Positions 48,840 through 59,470 of a stretch of 64,000 nucleotides of DNA are shown here, in pieces. A program made the translations under genes and the position numbers. This DNA is from Streptomyces ficellus (GTDB taxonomy: Bacteria; Actinomycetota; Actinomycetes; Streptomycetales; Streptomycetaceae): contig NZ_CP034279.1 in NCBI RefSeq assembly GCF_009739905.1, forward strand, positions 2,914,001-2,978,000, given 5' to 3'. Each line of letters opens with the position of its first letter. Within the stretch, counting starts at the first letter, position 1. The notes under the pieces were generated by a model. That model ran no database searches. It worked only from the letters and a program-made list of their open reading frames with translations, and was not told the DNA's origin.

Positions 48840-49379
48840 TTACTTACCAGCCTTTCCGACCTTGCGGCGGATGACCTCACCCGCGTACTTCACGCCCTTG
48901 GCCTTGTAGGGGTCGGGCTTGCGAAGCTTGCGGATGTTCGCGGCGACCTCGCCGACCTTCTGCTTGTCGATGCCCTCGACCGAGAACTTGGTCGGCGACT
49001 CGACCTTGAAGGAGATCCCCTCGGGGGCCTCCACCAGGATCGGGTGGCTGTAGCCGAGCTGGAACTCCAGGTTGGAGCCCTTCGCGGCCACGCGGTAACC
49101 GACACCGCTGATCTCGAGCGCCTTCGTGTACCCCTTGGTCACACCGGTGATCATGTTGGCCACCAGCGTGCGGGACAGGCCGTGAAGGGCCTTGTTCTGA
49201 CGCTCGTCGTTCGGACGGGTGACGTTGAGAACGCCGTCCTCGCCCTTAACGATCTCGATCGGCGCGGCGACGGTGTGGCTCAGGGTGCCCTTGGAACCCT
49301 TCACCGTGACCGTGCGGCCCTCGATGGTGACGTCCACGCCGGCGGGAACCGTGATGGGGAGCTTGCCGATACGCGACAT
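48840..49379 (-). CDS. rplF: 50S ribosomal protein L6
   Basis: 179 residues: [32 protein letters not shown] and [27 protein letters not shown] are characteristic. Standard length. Confidence 0.97.
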   Translation of the reverse strand: MSRIGKLPITVPAGVDVTIEGRTVTVKGSKGTLSHTVAAPIEIVKGEDGVLNVTRPNDERQNKALHGLSRTLVANMITGVTKGYTKALEISGVGYRVAAKGSNLEFQLGYSHPILVEAPEGISFKVESPTKFSVEGIDKQKVGEVAANIRKLRKPDPYKAKGVKYAGEVIRRKVGKAGK

Positions 49380-49400
49380 TGGCTTTTCCTCCGTTCCCGA

Positions 49401-49799
49401 CTACCAGACGTAGGCGAGGACTTCCCCACCCACGCCCTTCTTCTGCGCCTGCTGGCCGGTCAGGAGGCCGTGGGACGTGGAGATGATCGCCACGCCCAGA
49501 CCGCCGAGGACCTTCGGCAGGTTGGTGGACTTCGCGTAAACCCGCAGACCGGGCTTCGAGATCCGCTTGATGCCCGCGATGGAGCGCTCACGGTTCGGAC
49601 CGAACTTCAGCTCGAGGACGAGGTTCTTGCCGACCTCGGCGTCCTCGACCTTCCAGCCCGTGATGAAGCCCTCCTGCTGGAGGATTTCCGCGATGTGAGA
49701 CTTGATCTTGCTGTGCGGCATCGTCACGGAGTCGTGGTACGCCGAGTTCGCGTTACGCAGACGAGTCAGCATGTCTGCGATGGGATCAGTCATGGTCAT
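49401..49799 (-). CDS. rpsH: 30S ribosomal protein S8
   Basis: 132 residues: [60 protein letters not shown]. The ATG at 49799 is used (a second ATG follows two codons later). It is preceded by an unusual 209-bp gap after rpsN. Confidence 0.97.
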   Translation of the reverse strand: MTMTDPIADMLTRLRNANSAYHDSVTMPHSKIKSHIAEILQQEGFITGWKVEDAEVGKNLVLELKFGPNRERSIAGIKRISKPGLRVYAKSTNLPKVLGGLGVAIISTSHGLLTGQQAQKKGVGGEVLAYVW

Positions 49800-50008
49800 G
49801 AATTGGCCTTCGGCCTCTCTCGCCGGGGTTTCCTGTATGCGCCATCCCTCTCCCCGCTCATGGGCGGGACGGGTGCGGTGCGGGGACCTACGGCGTAGTA
49901 AGTCGTACGGGCGGCAGGCGCCCAACCCCACAAGCCTACGGCATGCGGGTGTGGGCTCCTGCCGACCAGATGCTTACCGAGAGACTCCGGAATCCCTGAT
50001 GAAGGGGA

Positions 50009-50194
50009 TTACCAGGAGCTCTTGGTCACGCCCGGCAGCTCGCCACGGTGAGCCATCTCACGGAGGCACACGCGGCACAGGCCGAACTTGCGGTAGACGG
50101 AGTGCGGACGACCGCAGCGCTGGCAGCGGGTGTACGCGCGCACGCCGAACTTGGGCTTGCGGGCAGCCTTCGCGATGAGAGCCTTCTTCGCCAT
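50009..50194 (-). CDS. rpsN: 30S ribosomal protein S14, zinc type
   Basis: 61 residues: [20 protein letters not shown], then [21 protein letters not shown]24, C27, C40 and C43 form the zinc site, so this is the C+ form. It starts 5 bases after the rplE stop. Confidence 0.97.
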   Translation of the reverse strand: MAKKALIAKAARKPKFGVRAYTRCQRCGRPHSVYRKFGLCRVCLREMAHRGELPGVTKSSW

Positions 50195-50199
50195 CTCGC

Positions 50200-50757
50200 T
50201 TACGCCTCCTTGAACGGGAAGCCGAGGTGACGGAGGAGCGCACGGCCCTCTTCGTCGTTGGTCGCCGTGGTCACCACGGTGATGTCCATACCCCGGACAC
50301 GGTCGATCTTGTCCTGGTCGATCTCGTGGAACATGACCTGCTCCGTGAGACCGAAGGTGTAGTTGCCACGGCCGTCGAACTGCTTGGGGGACAGGCCGCG
50401 GAAGTCGCGGATGCGCGGAAGCGCCAGCGACAGGGTGCGGTCCAGGAACTCCCACATGCGGTCGCCACGGAGCGTGACGTGGGCACCGATCGGCTGGCCC
50501 TCACGCAGCTTGAACTGCGCGATGGACTTGCGGGCCTTGGTGACGGCCGGCTTCTGACCGGTGATCGTGGTGAGGTCCTTGATGGCACCCTCGATCAGCT
50601 TGGAGTCGCGGGCGGCGTCGCCCACACCCATGTTGACCACGATCTTGACGAGGCCGGGAACCTGCATGACGTTCTCGTACGAGAACTCCTCACGCAGCTT
50701 GCCCGCGATCTCCTCGCGGTACTTCGTCTTGAGACGCGGAGTGGTGGTGGTAGCCAT
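50200..50757 (-). CDS. rplE: 50S ribosomal protein L5
   Basis: 185 residues, a 5S rRNA binder: [44 protein letters not shown] and [21 protein letters not shown]. Its ATG shares a base with the rplX stop. Confidence 0.97.
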   Translation of the reverse strand: MATTTTPRLKTKYREEIAGKLREEFSYENVMQVPGLVKIVVNMGVGDAARDSKLIEGAIKDLTTITGQKPAVTKARKSIAQFKLREGQPIGAHVTLRGDRMWEFLDRTLSLALPRIRDFRGLSPKQFDGRGNYTFGLTEQVMFHEIDQDKIDRVRGMDITVVTTATNDEEGRALLRHLGFPFKEA

Positions 50758-51080
50758 CAGATGTCCTCACCCGTCCGCTTGGCAACGCGGATCTTGTTGC
50801 CCTCGTCGTCGAAGCGGTAACCGACGCGCGTGACGACCTTGTTGCCGTCCTTCTCCACGACGAGCTGAACGTTGCTCACGTGGATGGGGGCCTCGGTCGT
50901 GACGATGCCACCGGTCTGGGAACCGCGAGCGGTCTGACCGGCCTTGGTGTGCTTCTTGACCCGGTTGACACCCTCGACCAGGACACGGTCCTCGCGGGGG
51001 AAGGCCGCGATGACCTTGCCCTGCTTGCCCTTGTCCTTACCGGTGATGACCTGGACCAGGTCGCCCTTCTTGATCTTCAT
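50757..51080 (-). CDS. rplX: 50S ribosomal protein L24
   Basis: 107 residues with a KOW motif: [38 protein letters not shown]. It starts 2 bases after the rplN stop. Confidence 0.97.
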   Translation of the reverse strand: MKIKKGDLVQVITGKDKGKQGKVIAAFPREDRVLVEGVNRVKKHTKAGQTARGSQTGGIVTTEAPIHVSNVQLVVEKDGNKVVTRVGYRFDDEGNKIRVAKRTGEDI

Positions 51081-51082
51081 GC

Positions 51083-51451
51083 TTACAGCACCTCCGGCGC
51101 GAGCGAGATGATCTTCATGAACTTCTTCTCGCGCAGCTCACGGCCCACGGGGCCGAAGATACGGGTGCCGCGAGGGTCGCCGTCGTTCTTCAGAATGACG
51201 GCGGCGTTCTCGTCGAAGCGGATGTACGAGCCGTCCTGGCGGCGGCGCTCCTTGACGGTGCGAACGATGACCGCCTTGACGACGTCACCCTTCTTCACGT
51301 TGCCACCGGGGATCGCGTCCTTGACGGTGGCGACGATGACGTCACCGATGCCCGCGTAGCGGCGACCGGAACCACCGAGAACACGGATGCAAAGGATCTC
51401 CTTGGCACCAGTGTTGTCGGCGACACGCAGTCGCGACTCCTGCTGGATCAC
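51083..51451 (-). CDS. rplN: 50S ribosomal protein L14
   Basis: 122 residues: [28 protein letters not shown], then [20 protein letters not shown]. Separated from rpsQ by 103 bases with two hairpins. Confidence 0.97.
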   Translation of the reverse strand: MIQQESRLRVADNTGAKEILCIRVLGGSGRRYAGIGDVIVATVKDAIPGGNVKKGDVVKAVIVRTVKERRRQDGSYIRFDENAAVILKNDGDPRGTRIFGPVGRELREKKFMKIISLAPEVL

Positions 51452-51479
51452 GTCTATCTCCTGATTGTCTGCCGGTTCC

Positions 51480-51551
51480 CGGCAGGGGCTCCTCCGGAGA
51501 GGTCGGCCCCTGCCGAGCCTGGCGGAACGAACTCGGGGGAAACCCCCCGAG
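51480..51551 (-). other. Two hairpins between rpsQ and rplN
   Basis: On the minus strand CTCGGGGG-loop-CCCCCGAG (51532-51551) precedes CGGCAGGGGC-N16-GCCCCTGCCG (51480-51515). They occupy the only sizeable gap in the rpsC-rplE block and may be attenuators or processing sites. Confidence 0.5.
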
Positions 51552-51554
51552 CGA

Positions 51555-51839
51555 TTACTTGGCCTTCTCGAGGATCTCGACGACGCGCCAGCGCTTGCTC
51601 GCGGACAGCGGCCGGGTCTCCATCAGGAGGACACGGTCGCCGACACCCGCGGCGTTCTGCTCGTCGTGCGCCTTGAGCTTGTTCGTACGGCGGATGACCT
51701 TGCCGTACAGCGCGTGCTTGACGCGGTCCTCGACGGCGACGACGACGGTCTTGTCCATCTTGTCGCTGACGACCAGACCCTCACGGGTCTTGCGGAAACC
51801 GCGAGCGGTCTTCTCTTCAGTCACGTTGTTCTCGCTCAT
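51555..51839 (-). CDS. rpsQ: 30S ribosomal protein S17
   Basis: 94 residues: [47 protein letters not shown], an OB-fold 16S rRNA binder. The ATG overlaps the rpmC stop. Confidence 0.97.
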   Translation of the reverse strand: MSENNVTEEKTARGFRKTREGLVVSDKMDKTVVVAVEDRVKHALYGKVIRRTNKLKAHDEQNAAGVGDRVLLMETRPLSASKRWRVVEILEKAK

Positions 51840-52063
51840 CAGGCGCTCTCCACCGTCTCGATGCCCAGCTCACGCTCGCGCATCAGGGTGTAGATCCGGG
51901 CGATGTCCTTACGGACGGACTTGAGCCGACCGTGGTTCTCGAGCTGCCCGGTCGCCGCCTGGAAGCGGAGGTTGAACAGCTCTTCCTTGGCCTCGCGGAG
52001 CTTGGCAACAAGCTCCTCGTTGCCCAGCTCGCGCAGCTCGGACGCCTTGGTACCGGCCGACAT
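51839..52063 (-). CDS. rpmC: 50S ribosomal protein L29
   Basis: 74 residues: [37 protein letters not shown] is the family pattern. The ATG at 52063 overlaps the rplP stop. The GTG at 52066 is equally in frame. Confidence 0.96.
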   Translation of the reverse strand: MSAGTKASELRELGNEELVAKLREAKEELFNLRFQAATGQLENHGRLKSVRKDIARIYTLMRERELGIETVESA

Positions 52064-52482
52064 CACGCTTCACCTGCCTCGCGCTTGACGATCCGGCACT
52101 TCATCGGCAGCTTGTGGGCCGCGCGAGTCAGAGCCTCACGTGCAATCTTCTCGTTCGGGTAGGACAGCTCGAACATGACCCGGCCCGGGTGCACGTTCGC
52201 GACCCACCACTCGGGGGAACCCTTACCGGAACCCATGCGGGTCTCGGCGGGCTTCTTCGTCAGCGGGCGGTCCGGGTAGATGTTGATCCAGACCTTGCCG
52301 CCACGCTTGATGTGGCGGGTCATCGCGATACGAGCCGCCTCGATCTGGCGGTTGGTCACGTACGCCGGAGTCATGGCCTGGATGCCGTACTCGCCGAACG
52401 CAACCGTCGTACCACCCTTGGCCATACCGCGGCGCTTGGGGTGGTGCTGCTTGCGGTGCTTGACCCTACGGGGGATCAGCAT
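52063..52482 (-). CDS. rplP: 50S ribosomal protein L16
   Basis: 139 residues: [33 protein letters not shown] and [42 protein letters not shown]. It starts 5 bases after the rpsC stop. Confidence 0.98.
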   Translation of the reverse strand: MLIPRRVKHRKQHHPKRRGMAKGGTTVAFGEYGIQAMTPAYVTNRQIEAARIAMTRHIKRGGKVWINIYPDRPLTKKPAETRMGSGKGSPEWWVANVHPGRVMFELSYPNEKIAREALTRAAHKLPMKCRIVKREAGEA

Positions 52483-52487
52483 TTCGG

Positions 52488-53321
52488 TCAGGCCTCCGTT
52501 CCGGTGCTCTCAGCAGCCGGAGCGGCGGCGGGAGCCTCGGCCTTGGGGGCCTCGGCAGCCTGAGCCTGCTGCGGCTTGCGACCGCGTCCGCCACGCTCGC
52601 CACCGCGGCCACCGCGGCCGGCCGGGCGGTCAGCGCCACCACGGGCCGGGCGGTTGCCCGCACGGGCAGCAGCGTTCTCGGCGCGGACCTCGGCGATGTT
52701 CTTGACGTCGCCCTTGTAGATCCAGACCTTCACGCCGATGCGGCCGAAGGTCGTCTTGGCCTCGAAGAAGCCGTACTCGACGTTCGCGCGCAGCGTGTGC
52801 AGCGGCACACGACCCTCGCGGTAGAACTCCGAGCGGGACATCTCGGCGCCGCCGAGACGGCCACCACACTGGATCTTGATGCCCTTGGCGCCCGCCTTCA
52901 TGGCCGACTGCATGCTCTTGCGCATGGCACGGCGGAAGGAGACGCGGGAGGACAGCTGCTCCGCCACGGCCTGGGCCACGAGCTGAGCGTCGACCTCGGG
53001 GTTCTTGACCTCGAGGATGTTCAGCTGGACCTGCTTGCCCGTGAGCTTCTCGAGGTCACCGCGGATGCGGTCGGCCTCGGCGCCACGGCGGCCGATGACG
53101 ATGCCGGGACGAGCGGTGTGGATGTCCACCCGCACGCGGTCACGGGTGCGCTCGATCTCCACCTTCGAGATGCCGGCGCGCTCCATGCCGGACGTCATCA
53201 TCCGACGGATGGCGACGTCTTCCTTGACGTAGTCCTTGTACAGCTTGTCGGCGTACCAACGCGACTTGAAGTCGGTGGTGATGCCGAGCCGGAACCCGTG
53301 CGGGTTTACCTTCTGGCCCAT
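52488..53321 (-). CDS. rpsC: 30S ribosomal protein S3
   Basis: 277 residues. The KH domain includes [38 protein letters not shown], and the C-terminal core has [31 protein letters not shown]. The last 65 residues are a Gly/Arg- then Ala-rich extension ([30 protein letters not shown]) common in Streptomyces. The ATG overlaps the rplV stop by one base. Confidence 0.98.
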   Translation of the reverse strand: MGQKVNPHGFRLGITTDFKSRWYADKLYKDYVKEDVAIRRMMTSGMERAGISKVEIERTRDRVRVDIHTARPGIVIGRRGAEADRIRGDLEKLTGKQVQLNILEVKNPEVDAQLVAQAVAEQLSSRVSFRRAMRKSMQSAMKAGAKGIKIQCGGRLGGAEMSRSEFYREGRVPLHTLRANVEYGFFEAKTTFGRIGVKVWIYKGDVKNIAEVRAENAAARAGNRPARGGADRPAGRGGRGGERGGRGRKPQQAQAAEAPKAEAPAAAPAAESTGTEA

Positions 53322-53668
53322 TACCGGGTTCCTTCCTTGCTGCTGACGACCACGGTGATGTGGCTGGTCCGCTTGCGGATCCGGTAGGCACGGCCCTGGG
53401 CACGCGGACGGAACCGCTTCAGGGTCGGGCCCTCGTCGACGTACGCCTCGCTGATGTACAGCGAAGAGGCGTCCGTGTGGTCGTAGTTGTGCGCGGCGTT
53501 GGCGATGGCGCTGTCCAGCACCTTGCCGACCGGCACGCTCGCGGCCTGCGGGGCGAAACGCAGGACCGCCTGAGCCTCCGTGGCGTCCATGCCACGGATG
53601 AGGTCCACCACGCGGCGGGCCTTCATGGGCGTGACGCGGATGTACCGCGCCTGGGCCCTGGCTTCCAT
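53321..53668 (-). CDS. rplV: 50S ribosomal protein L22
   Basis: 115 residues: [38 protein letters not shown] and [25 protein letters not shown]. The ATG at 53668 is chosen because GAAGGGA lies 6 bases upstream. In-frame upstream ATGs add a non-conserved tail. Confidence 0.96.
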   Translation of the reverse strand: MEARAQARYIRVTPMKARRVVDLIRGMDATEAQAVLRFAPQAASVPVGKVLDSAIANAAHNYDHTDASSLYISEAYVDEGPTLKRFRPRAQGRAYRIRKRTSHITVVVSSKEGTR

Positions 53669-53710
53669 GGTTGTCCCTTCGGTGTTAGTCATAGTCGATT
53701 CCACCCCGCC

Positions 53711-53992
53711 TTAGCGGCGCTTCGACTTCCGGTCGTCCTTGACGTGACCCCGGAAGGTGCGCGTCGGCGAGAACTCGCCGAGCTTGTGGCCGACCATCGA
53801 CTCGGTGACGAACACCGGGATGTGGGTCTTGCCGTTGTGCACCGCGATCGTGTGGCCGAGCATGGCCGGGACGATCATCGAGCGGCGGGACCAGGTCTTG
53901 ATGACGTTCTTGGTGCCGGCTTCGTTCTGCGAATCCACCTTCTTGATCAGGTGGTCGTCGACGAAGGGCCCCTTCTTGAGACTGCGCGGCAT
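53711..53992 (-). CDS. rpsS: 30S ribosomal protein S19
   Basis: 93 residues: [53 protein letters not shown]. Standard length and tail (KDDRKSKRR). Confidence 0.98.
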   Translation of the reverse strand: MPRSLKKGPFVDDHLIKKVDSQNEAGTKNVIKTWSRRSMIVPAMLGHTIAVHNGKTHIPVFVTESMVGHKLGEFSPTRTFRGHVKDDRKSKRR

Positions 53993-54004
53993 CTAAACCC
54001 GCTC

Positions 54005-54841
54005 CTAGCGCTTCTTGTTCGTCTTGCGGCGGCGGACGATGTACTTGTTGCTCGCCTTCTTGGGAGAACGAGTACGACCCTCCTTCTGACCCCACGGGGA
54101 GACCGGGTGGCGACCACCGGAGGTCTTGCCCTCACCACCACCGTGCGGGTGGTCAACCGGGTTCATCGCCACACCGCGGACGGTCGGGCGGACGCCCAGC
54201 CAGCGCTTGCGGCCGGCCTTGCCCCAGTTGATGTTCGACTGCTCGGCGTTGCCGACCTCGCCGATCGTGGCGCGGCAGCGGACGTCGACGAGACGGATCT
54301 CGCCGGACGGCATGCGCAGGTGGGCCATCTGGCCCTCCTTCGCGAGCAGCTGCACGGAGGCACCCGCGGAGCGGGCGAACTTGGCGCCACCGCCGGGACG
54401 GAGCTCGATCGCGTGGATCGTGGTACCGACCGGGATGTTGCGGATGGCCAGGTTGTTGCCGGGCTTGATGTCGGCGCCGGGGCCGTTCTCGACCCGGTCG
54501 CCCTGGTTCAGGCCACGCGGAGCGATGATGTAGCGCTTCTCGCCGTCCACGTAGTGGAGGAGCGCGATGCGCGCGGTGCGGTTGGGGTCGTACTCGATGT
54601 GAGCGACCTTGGCCGGCACGCCGTCCTTGTCGTGACGACGGAAGTCGATCACGCGGTAGGCGCGCTTGTGGCCACCGCCCTGGTGACGGACGGTCACACG
54701 ACCGGTGTTGTTACGGCCGCCCTTGCTGTGCAGGGGGCGGACCAGCGACTTCTCCGGCGTGGACCGCGTGATCTCGACAAAGTCGGCGACGCTGGAGCCA
54801 CGACGGCCCGGAGTCGTCGGCTTGTACTTGCGGATACCCAT
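54005..54841 (-). CDS. rplB: 50S ribosomal protein L2
   Basis: 278 residues: [48 protein letters not shown] and the catalytic-centre-proximal [29 protein letters not shown]. Standard length. Confidence 0.98.
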   Translation of the reverse strand: MGIRKYKPTTPGRRGSSVADFVEITRSTPEKSLVRPLHSKGGRNNTGRVTVRHQGGGHKRAYRVIDFRRHDKDGVPAKVAHIEYDPNRTARIALLHYVDGEKRYIIAPRGLNQGDRVENGPGADIKPGNNLAIRNIPVGTTIHAIELRPGGGAKFARSAGASVQLLAKEGQMAHLRMPSGEIRLVDVRCRATIGEVGNAEQSNINWGKAGRKRWLGVRPTVRGVAMNPVDHPHGGGEGKTSGGRHPVSPWGQKEGRTRSPKKASNKYIVRRRKTNKKR

Positions 54842-54882
54842 TTCTCAGTCCTCGTCCGATATTCGGACGATCCAGACCGCCG

Positions 54883-55200
54883 TCAGGCGGTCGGACCGCC
54901 GAAGATGTCGATACGGTTGCCCTCAGCAAGGGTCACGATGGCGCGCTTGGTGTTGGCGCGCTTACCGAAACCGGTGCGGGTGCGCTTGCGCTTGCCCTGG
55001 CGGTTGATCGTGTTCACCGACGTGACCTTGACCGAGAAGACCGACTCGACGGCCTGCTTGATCTGGGTCTTGTTCGCGGTCGGCGCCACGATGAACGTGT
55101 ACTTGTTCTCGTCGAGCAGCGCGTAGCTCTTCTCGGAGACGACCGGCTTGACGAGAACGTCACGCGGGTCGGAGAAGGTCTTGCTGGTGATCTCGGCCAT
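54883..55200 (-). CDS. rplW: 50S ribosomal protein L23
   Basis: 105 residues, at the nascent-chain exit: [49 protein letters not shown]. The ATG overlaps the rplD stop by one base. Confidence 0.97.
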   Translation of the reverse strand: MAEITSKTFSDPRDVLVKPVVSEKSYALLDENKYTFIVAPTANKTQIKQAVESVFSVKVTSVNTINRQGKRKRTRTGFGKRANTKRAIVTLAEGNRIDIFGGPTA

Positions 55201-55850
55201 CAGGCCTCGCTCCCCTCGTTGTCATCGGCCTTGGGGCCAGACACGAAGGACTCGAAGGCGGCCTTGGTGAAGACCACGTCGTCGGAGACGATCACGTCGT
55301 ACGTGTTCAGCTGGCCCGGCTCCAGGATGTGAACCTGGGGCAGGTTGCGGGCGGACAGCCACGCGGCCTCGTCGGCGCGCTCGACGACCAGGAGCAGGTT
55401 CTTGCGCTCCGAGATCTTGCCGAACAGCGTCTTGGCGGCCTTGGTGGAGACCTCGCCCTCGACCACGCCGGTGACGACGTGGATGCGGGAGTGACGCGCC
55501 CGGTCCGAGAGGGCACCGCGCAGGGCGGCGGCCTTCATCTTCTTCGGGGTGCGCTGCGAGTAGTCACGCGGCACGGGGCCGTGGACCACGCCACCGCCGG
55601 CGAACTGCGGCGCACGGGTCGAACCCTGACGGGCGCGGCCGGTGCCCTTCTGGCGGTACGGCTTCTTGCCACCACCGCGGACTTCGCCACGGGTCTTGGT
55701 CTTGTGCGTGCCCTGACGGGCAGCGGCCAGCTGGGCGACGACGACCTGGTGGATCAGCGGAACGCTGGTCTTGGCGTCGAAGATCTCCGCGGGGAGCTCG
55801 ACGGTCCCGGCCTTGTCGCCTGCCGGCGAAAGGATGTCAATGGTGCTCAT
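55200..55850 (-). CDS. rplD: 50S ribosomal protein L4
   Basis: 216 residues. The exit-tunnel loop is [42 protein letters not shown]. It is preceded by rplC with 8 bases between. Confidence 0.97.
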   Translation of the reverse strand: MSTIDILSPAGDKAGTVELPAEIFDAKTSVPLIHQVVVAQLAAARQGTHKTKTRGEVRGGGKKPYRQKGTGRARQGSTRAPQFAGGGVVHGPVPRDYSQRTPKKMKAAALRGALSDRARHSRIHVVTGVVEGEVSTKAAKTLFGKISERKNLLLVVERADEAAWLSARNLPQVHILEPGQLNTYDVIVSDDVVFTKAAFESFVSGPKADDNEGSEA

Positions 55851-55858
55851 CGGTTACC

Positions 55859-56503
55859 TCAGGCCCCCTTGGCCGCGGTACGGACCAGGACGAGGCCGCC
55901 GTTCGGACCAGGAACCGCACCCTTGATCAGGAGCAGACCCTTCTCCGCGTCAACGGCGTGGACGGTCAGGTTCTGGGTGGTGACCCGCTCGTTGCCCATG
56001 CGGCCCGCCATGCGGAGGCCCTTGAACACACGGCCCGGGGTGGCGCAGCCACCGATGGAACCGGGCGAGCGGTGCTTGCGCTGGGTACCGTGTCCGGCGC
56101 CCAGGCCACGGAAGTTGTGGCGCTTCATGACACCGGCGAAGCCCTTGCCCTTGCTCTTGCCGGTGACGTCGACCTTGACGCCCGCCTCGAAGACCTCAGC
56201 GGTGATCTCCTGGCCGAGCGTGTACTCGGAGGCGTCAGCGGTGCGGATCTCCACCAGGTGGCGGCGCGGGGTGACGTCGGCCTTGGCGAAGTGACCCTTG
56301 AGGGGCTTGTTCACCTTGCGCGGGTCGATCTCGCCGAAGGCGATCTGGACCGACTCGTAGCCGTCGGTGTCGTTGCTGCGGACCTGGGTGACGACGCAGG
56401 GCCCGGCCTTGACGACGGTGACCGGGACAACCCGGTTGTTCTCGTCCCAGACCTGGGTCATGCCGAGCTTCTCGCCCAGGACGCCCTTAATGTTCTTAGC
56501 CAT
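55859..56503 (-). CDS. rplC: 50S ribosomal protein L3
   Basis: 214 residues: [26 protein letters not shown] and the peptidyl-transferase-side loop [33 protein letters not shown]. The ATG at 56503 (MAKNIKG) is the family start. An upstream in-frame start adds four residues. Confidence 0.97.
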   Translation of the reverse strand: MAKNIKGVLGEKLGMTQVWDENNRVVPVTVVKAGPCVVTQVRSNDTDGYESVQIAFGEIDPRKVNKPLKGHFAKADVTPRRHLVEIRTADASEYTLGQEITAEVFEAGVKVDVTGKSKGKGFAGVMKRHNFRGLGAGHGTQRKHRSPGSIGGCATPGRVFKGLRMAGRMGNERVTTQNLTVHAVDAEKGLLLIKGAVPGPNGGLVLVRTAAKGA

Positions 56504-56516
56504 CTCGCGCGTCACC

Positions 56517-56825
56517 TCAGAGCTTGATCTCGATGTCGACGCCGGCCGGCAGGTCGAGACGCATCAGCGAGTCAACCGTCTTCGGCGTGGGGTCGAGGAT
56601 GTCGATGAGGCGCTTGTGCGTGCGCATCTCGAAGTGCTCGCGCGAGTCCTTGTACTTGTGCGGCGACTTGATGACGCAGTACACGTTCTTCTCAGTGGGC
56701 AGCGGCACCGGGCCCGCGACCGACGCACCAGTGCGCGTCACCGTCTCGACGATCTTCTTCGCCGACGAGTCGATGACCTCGTGGTCGTAGGCCTTGAGCC
56801 GGATGCGGATCTTCTGTCCCGCCAT
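56517..56825 (-). CDS. rpsJ: 30S ribosomal protein S10
   Basis: 102 residues: [48 protein letters not shown]. First gene of the S10-spc-alpha cluster. It has a long leader from the promoter at 57250-57277. S10 also works in transcription antitermination with NusB. Confidence 0.98.
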   Translation of the reverse strand: MAGQKIRIRLKAYDHEVIDSSAKKIVETVTRTGASVAGPVPLPTEKNVYCVIKSPHKYKDSREHFEMRTHKRLIDILDPTPKTVDSLMRLDLPAGVDIEIKL

Positions 56826-57325
56826 GGCTACTCAGTAGTCCTGTCTCTCGTAACGCTCTGGAACCTGGCGGGCCGCTCCTCCTGGGCCTCACGGCCTGGG
56901 AATCGCAGCTCCTCCTCCGACCCACGCGGTCGGGCGTGTCGCATCCCCTCCACGTAGCTCTCCCGAAGGATTTCCCAGCTGAGGGGGTGCGGGCCCGAGG
57001 ACCGCGCTGTGCTCTGTGAAGAGCGTCGGGGGCGGAACACCCACCGGGTGCCTGGTCGGCGCCCCGCTGACACTTCCCGGAAGATTCCCGTACGTCCGCC
57101 CCTGCACCTCTCGGTACAACGCATGGGGCGACGAGTACTGTGGGACTCGCTTCCGGTCCTCCCGGCGGGAGGCGCGCAGCATCGGCACTCAACCGAGCAA
57201 CCCGGACAGTCTGCCATACGGGGCCATGCCGACGCCAATCGAGCCGAAGAGATTACCCCGGCGGGCTCCCGCGTCAAACCACGGCACGCGGAGGCCCGGG
57301 TTCCGGGCTCCTTCGGGCGCGTCCG
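56826..57325. other. Long untranslated leader and promoter region of the S10 operon
   Basis: 500 bp with no convincing gene. From the promoter at 57250-57277 the leader is about 418 bases and has several short G+C-rich hairpins. An open frame (56828-57277, minus) ends just before rpsJ, but its composition and lack of a good start argue that it is leader RNA. Confidence 0.7.
57250..57277 (-). promoter_or_regulatory. Promoter of the S10 (rpsJ) operon
   Basis: On the minus strand TTGACG (57277-57272), 16 bases, TAATCT (57255-57250), a good HrdB-type promoter. Start near 57243. Confidence 0.78.
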
Positions 57326-58438
57326 TCAGGTGCGGCTGACCGTGCCGCACCAGTCGGGCTGCTCGGCGAGCGGCTTGGTGCGGTCGTAGGGGTCGAACGC
57401 CTTGCCGGTGCCACCGCCGTCCTCGCCCGCCAGGAGGTCCGAGGTGAACCGCGGGTGCAGGAAGCCGTCGTGGGCGCGGGAGCAGTCGTCGTTGCCGGCG
57501 CTCTCGTCCATGCGCAGCACCGACAGCTTGCCGGGCGTGGCGCGGAACGTCACGGGGTCGTGCAGGGCGAGGGTCATCTGGCGGCGCACGACGGTCCGGG
57601 CGACCTCCGTGGAGCCGGGCGCCGCCTTCACCACCGGGTAGACGAACGTGTAGTCGGCGTGCACCCGCATCTCGCCGGCGCGCTCGCCCTTCCCGTACGT
57701 CAGCGTGCCCCGGACCTTCACCACGTCACCCGCCGGAACGACCTCGGAGGGGTCGAAGCGGCTGAAGAGCCACAGGGGGTCGCTGTCCGGGCCGGGGTCG
57801 GCCAGGGCCTTCTCCAGCGCGCCGCGGCCGCTCGGCTGCAGCGGGTCCAGCAGGTCCAGCGCGGCCCGGGGGTGCTCGCCCCGGAGGGTCGCCGGGTCCA
57901 GGTTGGCGGCGACCAGAAGCTTCTTGGTGTTGTCCAGCGCCTGGGCGACCTGCTGCCTGGTCATCCCGGCGACGGCCTCCGCCCCGGGCACCTCGATGCC
58001 GTCGGCGCCGTCCGCCCAGCCGGCGGCGGGCGAGCCCCGGAAGGGCTCCTTGAGCGTGGGGACGTCACCGGCGCCCGCGCCCGCCAGGGGCGCGGTGGCC
58101 TCGGCGTGGCCGGTGCCGCCGAACCGGTCGGTGACCAGCTCGGGGCGTACGGCGACGACGACGAGCCCCGCCGCCAGCAGCACCCCGAGGGCGCCGGTCC
58201 AGCGCCTGCGCCGGGTGGCGCGGCCGTCGGGCTCCCGCCAGGCCGGGCCGGTGCGCCAGCCCTCGGGCTGCGCGGGGCGGGCGGTGCGCCCGGCGCGCCG
58301 CTCCCGCTCGTCGGCCGACGGCTCCTTGGGCGCGTCCGCCCCGTGGCCCTCACCCGCCTCGCGGAGGAAGCGCGCCCATTCCTCGTCGGACACCGACGAC
58401 CCGTCCTCCGGCCGTTCCTCCGCCGCGCCCCTGCCCAT
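57326..58438 (-). CDS. Membrane-anchored extracellular protein, unknown function
   Basis: A 370-residue protein. The acidic cytosolic N-terminus (EEWARFLREAGEG) and an Arg cluster are followed by one membrane segment (80-97, WTGALGVLLAAGLVVVAV). A roughly 270-residue extracellular domain has Cys in GNDDCSRAHDGF and PDWCGTVSRT near its end, possibly a disulfide. No family recognised. The start is uncertain: ATG 58438 (preceded by GGGGTGGGGG) or ATG 58471. It lies upstream of rpsJ on the same strand. Confidence 0.68.
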   Translation of the reverse strand: MGRGAAEERPEDGSSVSDEEWARFLREAGEGHGADAPKEPSADERERRAGRTARPAQPEGWRTGPAWREPDGRATRRRRWTGALGVLLAAGLVVVAVRPELVTDRFGGTGHAEATAPLAGAGAGDVPTLKEPFRGSPAAGWADGADGIEVPGAEAVAGMTRQQVAQALDNTKKLLVAANLDPATLRGEHPRAALDLLDPLQPSGRGALEKALADPGPDSDPLWLFSRFDPSEVVPAGDVVKVRGTLTYGKGERAGEMRVHADYTFVYPVVKAAPGSTEVARTVVRRQMTLALHDPVTFRATPGKLSVLRMDESAGNDDCSRAHDGFLHPRFTSDLLAGEDGGGTGKAFDPYDRTKPLAEQPDWCGTVSRT

Positions 58439-58477
58439 GGCCCCCACCCCAGTCGTCCGTATGACGGGCATATTTGA

Positions 58478-59437
58478 TCACGCCGGTCGTGGCGCCCCGT
58501 TGACGATGCGCCCGATCCCGTCGAGCAGGGGGCCGAGGCCGAACTCGAAGAGGGCGTCGAGGTCGAGGTCGTAGCCGTCCTCGAACTCCATGAGGGTGCG
58601 GCTGAGGGCCGGGTAGCGCCCCGAGGTGACGACCTCGCGCATCGCCGCCTCCTGGCCCGCCATCCACTCGTCCTCGGTGAGGCCGGTGGCGGCCAGGGCC
58701 TGGGTCTCGCGCTCCAGGTGGACGGCGATGCCCTGGACGTAGGTGTAGATCAGCAAGTGGATGTCGAACCGGGTCCGGGCGTCCAGGCCGCTGTCCGCCA
58801 GCGCGCCGAGCACCCATTCACCGTGCGCCATCAGGTTCGGCAGCACGAGCGGGCGGCTGAGCGGCCCGATCTGGGCGACCCACGGGTGCCGCCGGCACAC
58901 CTCCCACAGGGCGCGCGCCCCGGTCTCCATCCGTCCCCGCCAGCCCTCCGGCGGTTCGGCCGGGTGCCCGACCTCGCCGTACGCGGCGTCCGCCATCAGG
59001 GCGACGAGCTCGTCCTTGCTGCCGACGTGCCGGTACGGGGACATGGCGGCCACGCCGAGGCGGGCGGCGATGCCGCGCATGGAGAGGGCGGCGAGTCCTT
59101 CGGCGTCGGCGATCTCGATGGCCGCCCGGACCACGCGGGCCCGGGTGAGCTCCGGTTCGGCGGCGGTGGCGGCCCGCTCGCGCCCGGCGGGCGCCTCCTG
59201 CCCGCCGGGCGCTCCGGCGACCACGGTGCCCACGCGCGGGCGGGCCTCGACGGCGCCCTCCAGGCGGAGCGCCGTGAGCGCCTTGGTGGCGGTGGCGAGG
59301 GCCACGCCCCACTCCTGGGCGATCTGCCGGGTGGAGGGGACGCGGTCGCCCGGGCGGAGGTCGCCGTCGGTGATGCGCCGCCGGATGTCGGCGGCGATGC
59401 GGAGGTAGGGGGGCTGGTCCCCGGGGGGTCGCGTCAT
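58478..59437 (-). CDS. GntR-TetR double-HTH transcriptional regulator
   Basis: A 319-residue regulator with two DNA-binding domains. A GntR winged helix (8-75) reads YLRIAADIRRRITDGDLRPGDRVPSTRQIAQEWGVALATATKALTAL. A TetR HTH (97-150) reads RVVRAAIEIADAEGLAALSMRGIAARLGVAAMSPYRHVGSKDELVALM. A TetR-type ligand/dimer domain (150-319) follows. The ATG is preceded by GGAGGCGG and an A8 run. It is divergent from the flavin monooxygenase operon, and the 188-bp space carries two kinds of inverted repeats, so it most likely represses that operon and itself. Ligand unknown. Confidence 0.9.
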   Translation of the reverse strand: MTRPPGDQPPYLRIAADIRRRITDGDLRPGDRVPSTRQIAQEWGVALATATKALTALRLEGAVEARPRVGTVVAGAPGGQEAPAGRERAATAAEPELTRARVVRAAIEIADAEGLAALSMRGIAARLGVAAMSPYRHVGSKDELVALMADAAYGEVGHPAEPPEGWRGRMETGARALWEVCRRHPWVAQIGPLSRPLVLPNLMAHGEWVLGALADSGLDARTRFDIHLLIYTYVQGIAVHLERETQALAATGLTEDEWMAGQEAAMREVVTSGRYPALSRTLMEFEDGYDLDLDALFEFGLGPLLDGIGRIVNGAPRPA

Positions 59438-59470
59438 GTTTTTTTTCCGCCTCCTTCGCCGGGCCGACGG

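Noticed and set aside
56828-57277. 150-codon frame ending immediately before rpsJ
   Set aside because: No supported start codon, no recognisable protein features, and it lies wholly within the predicted S10 leader RNA.
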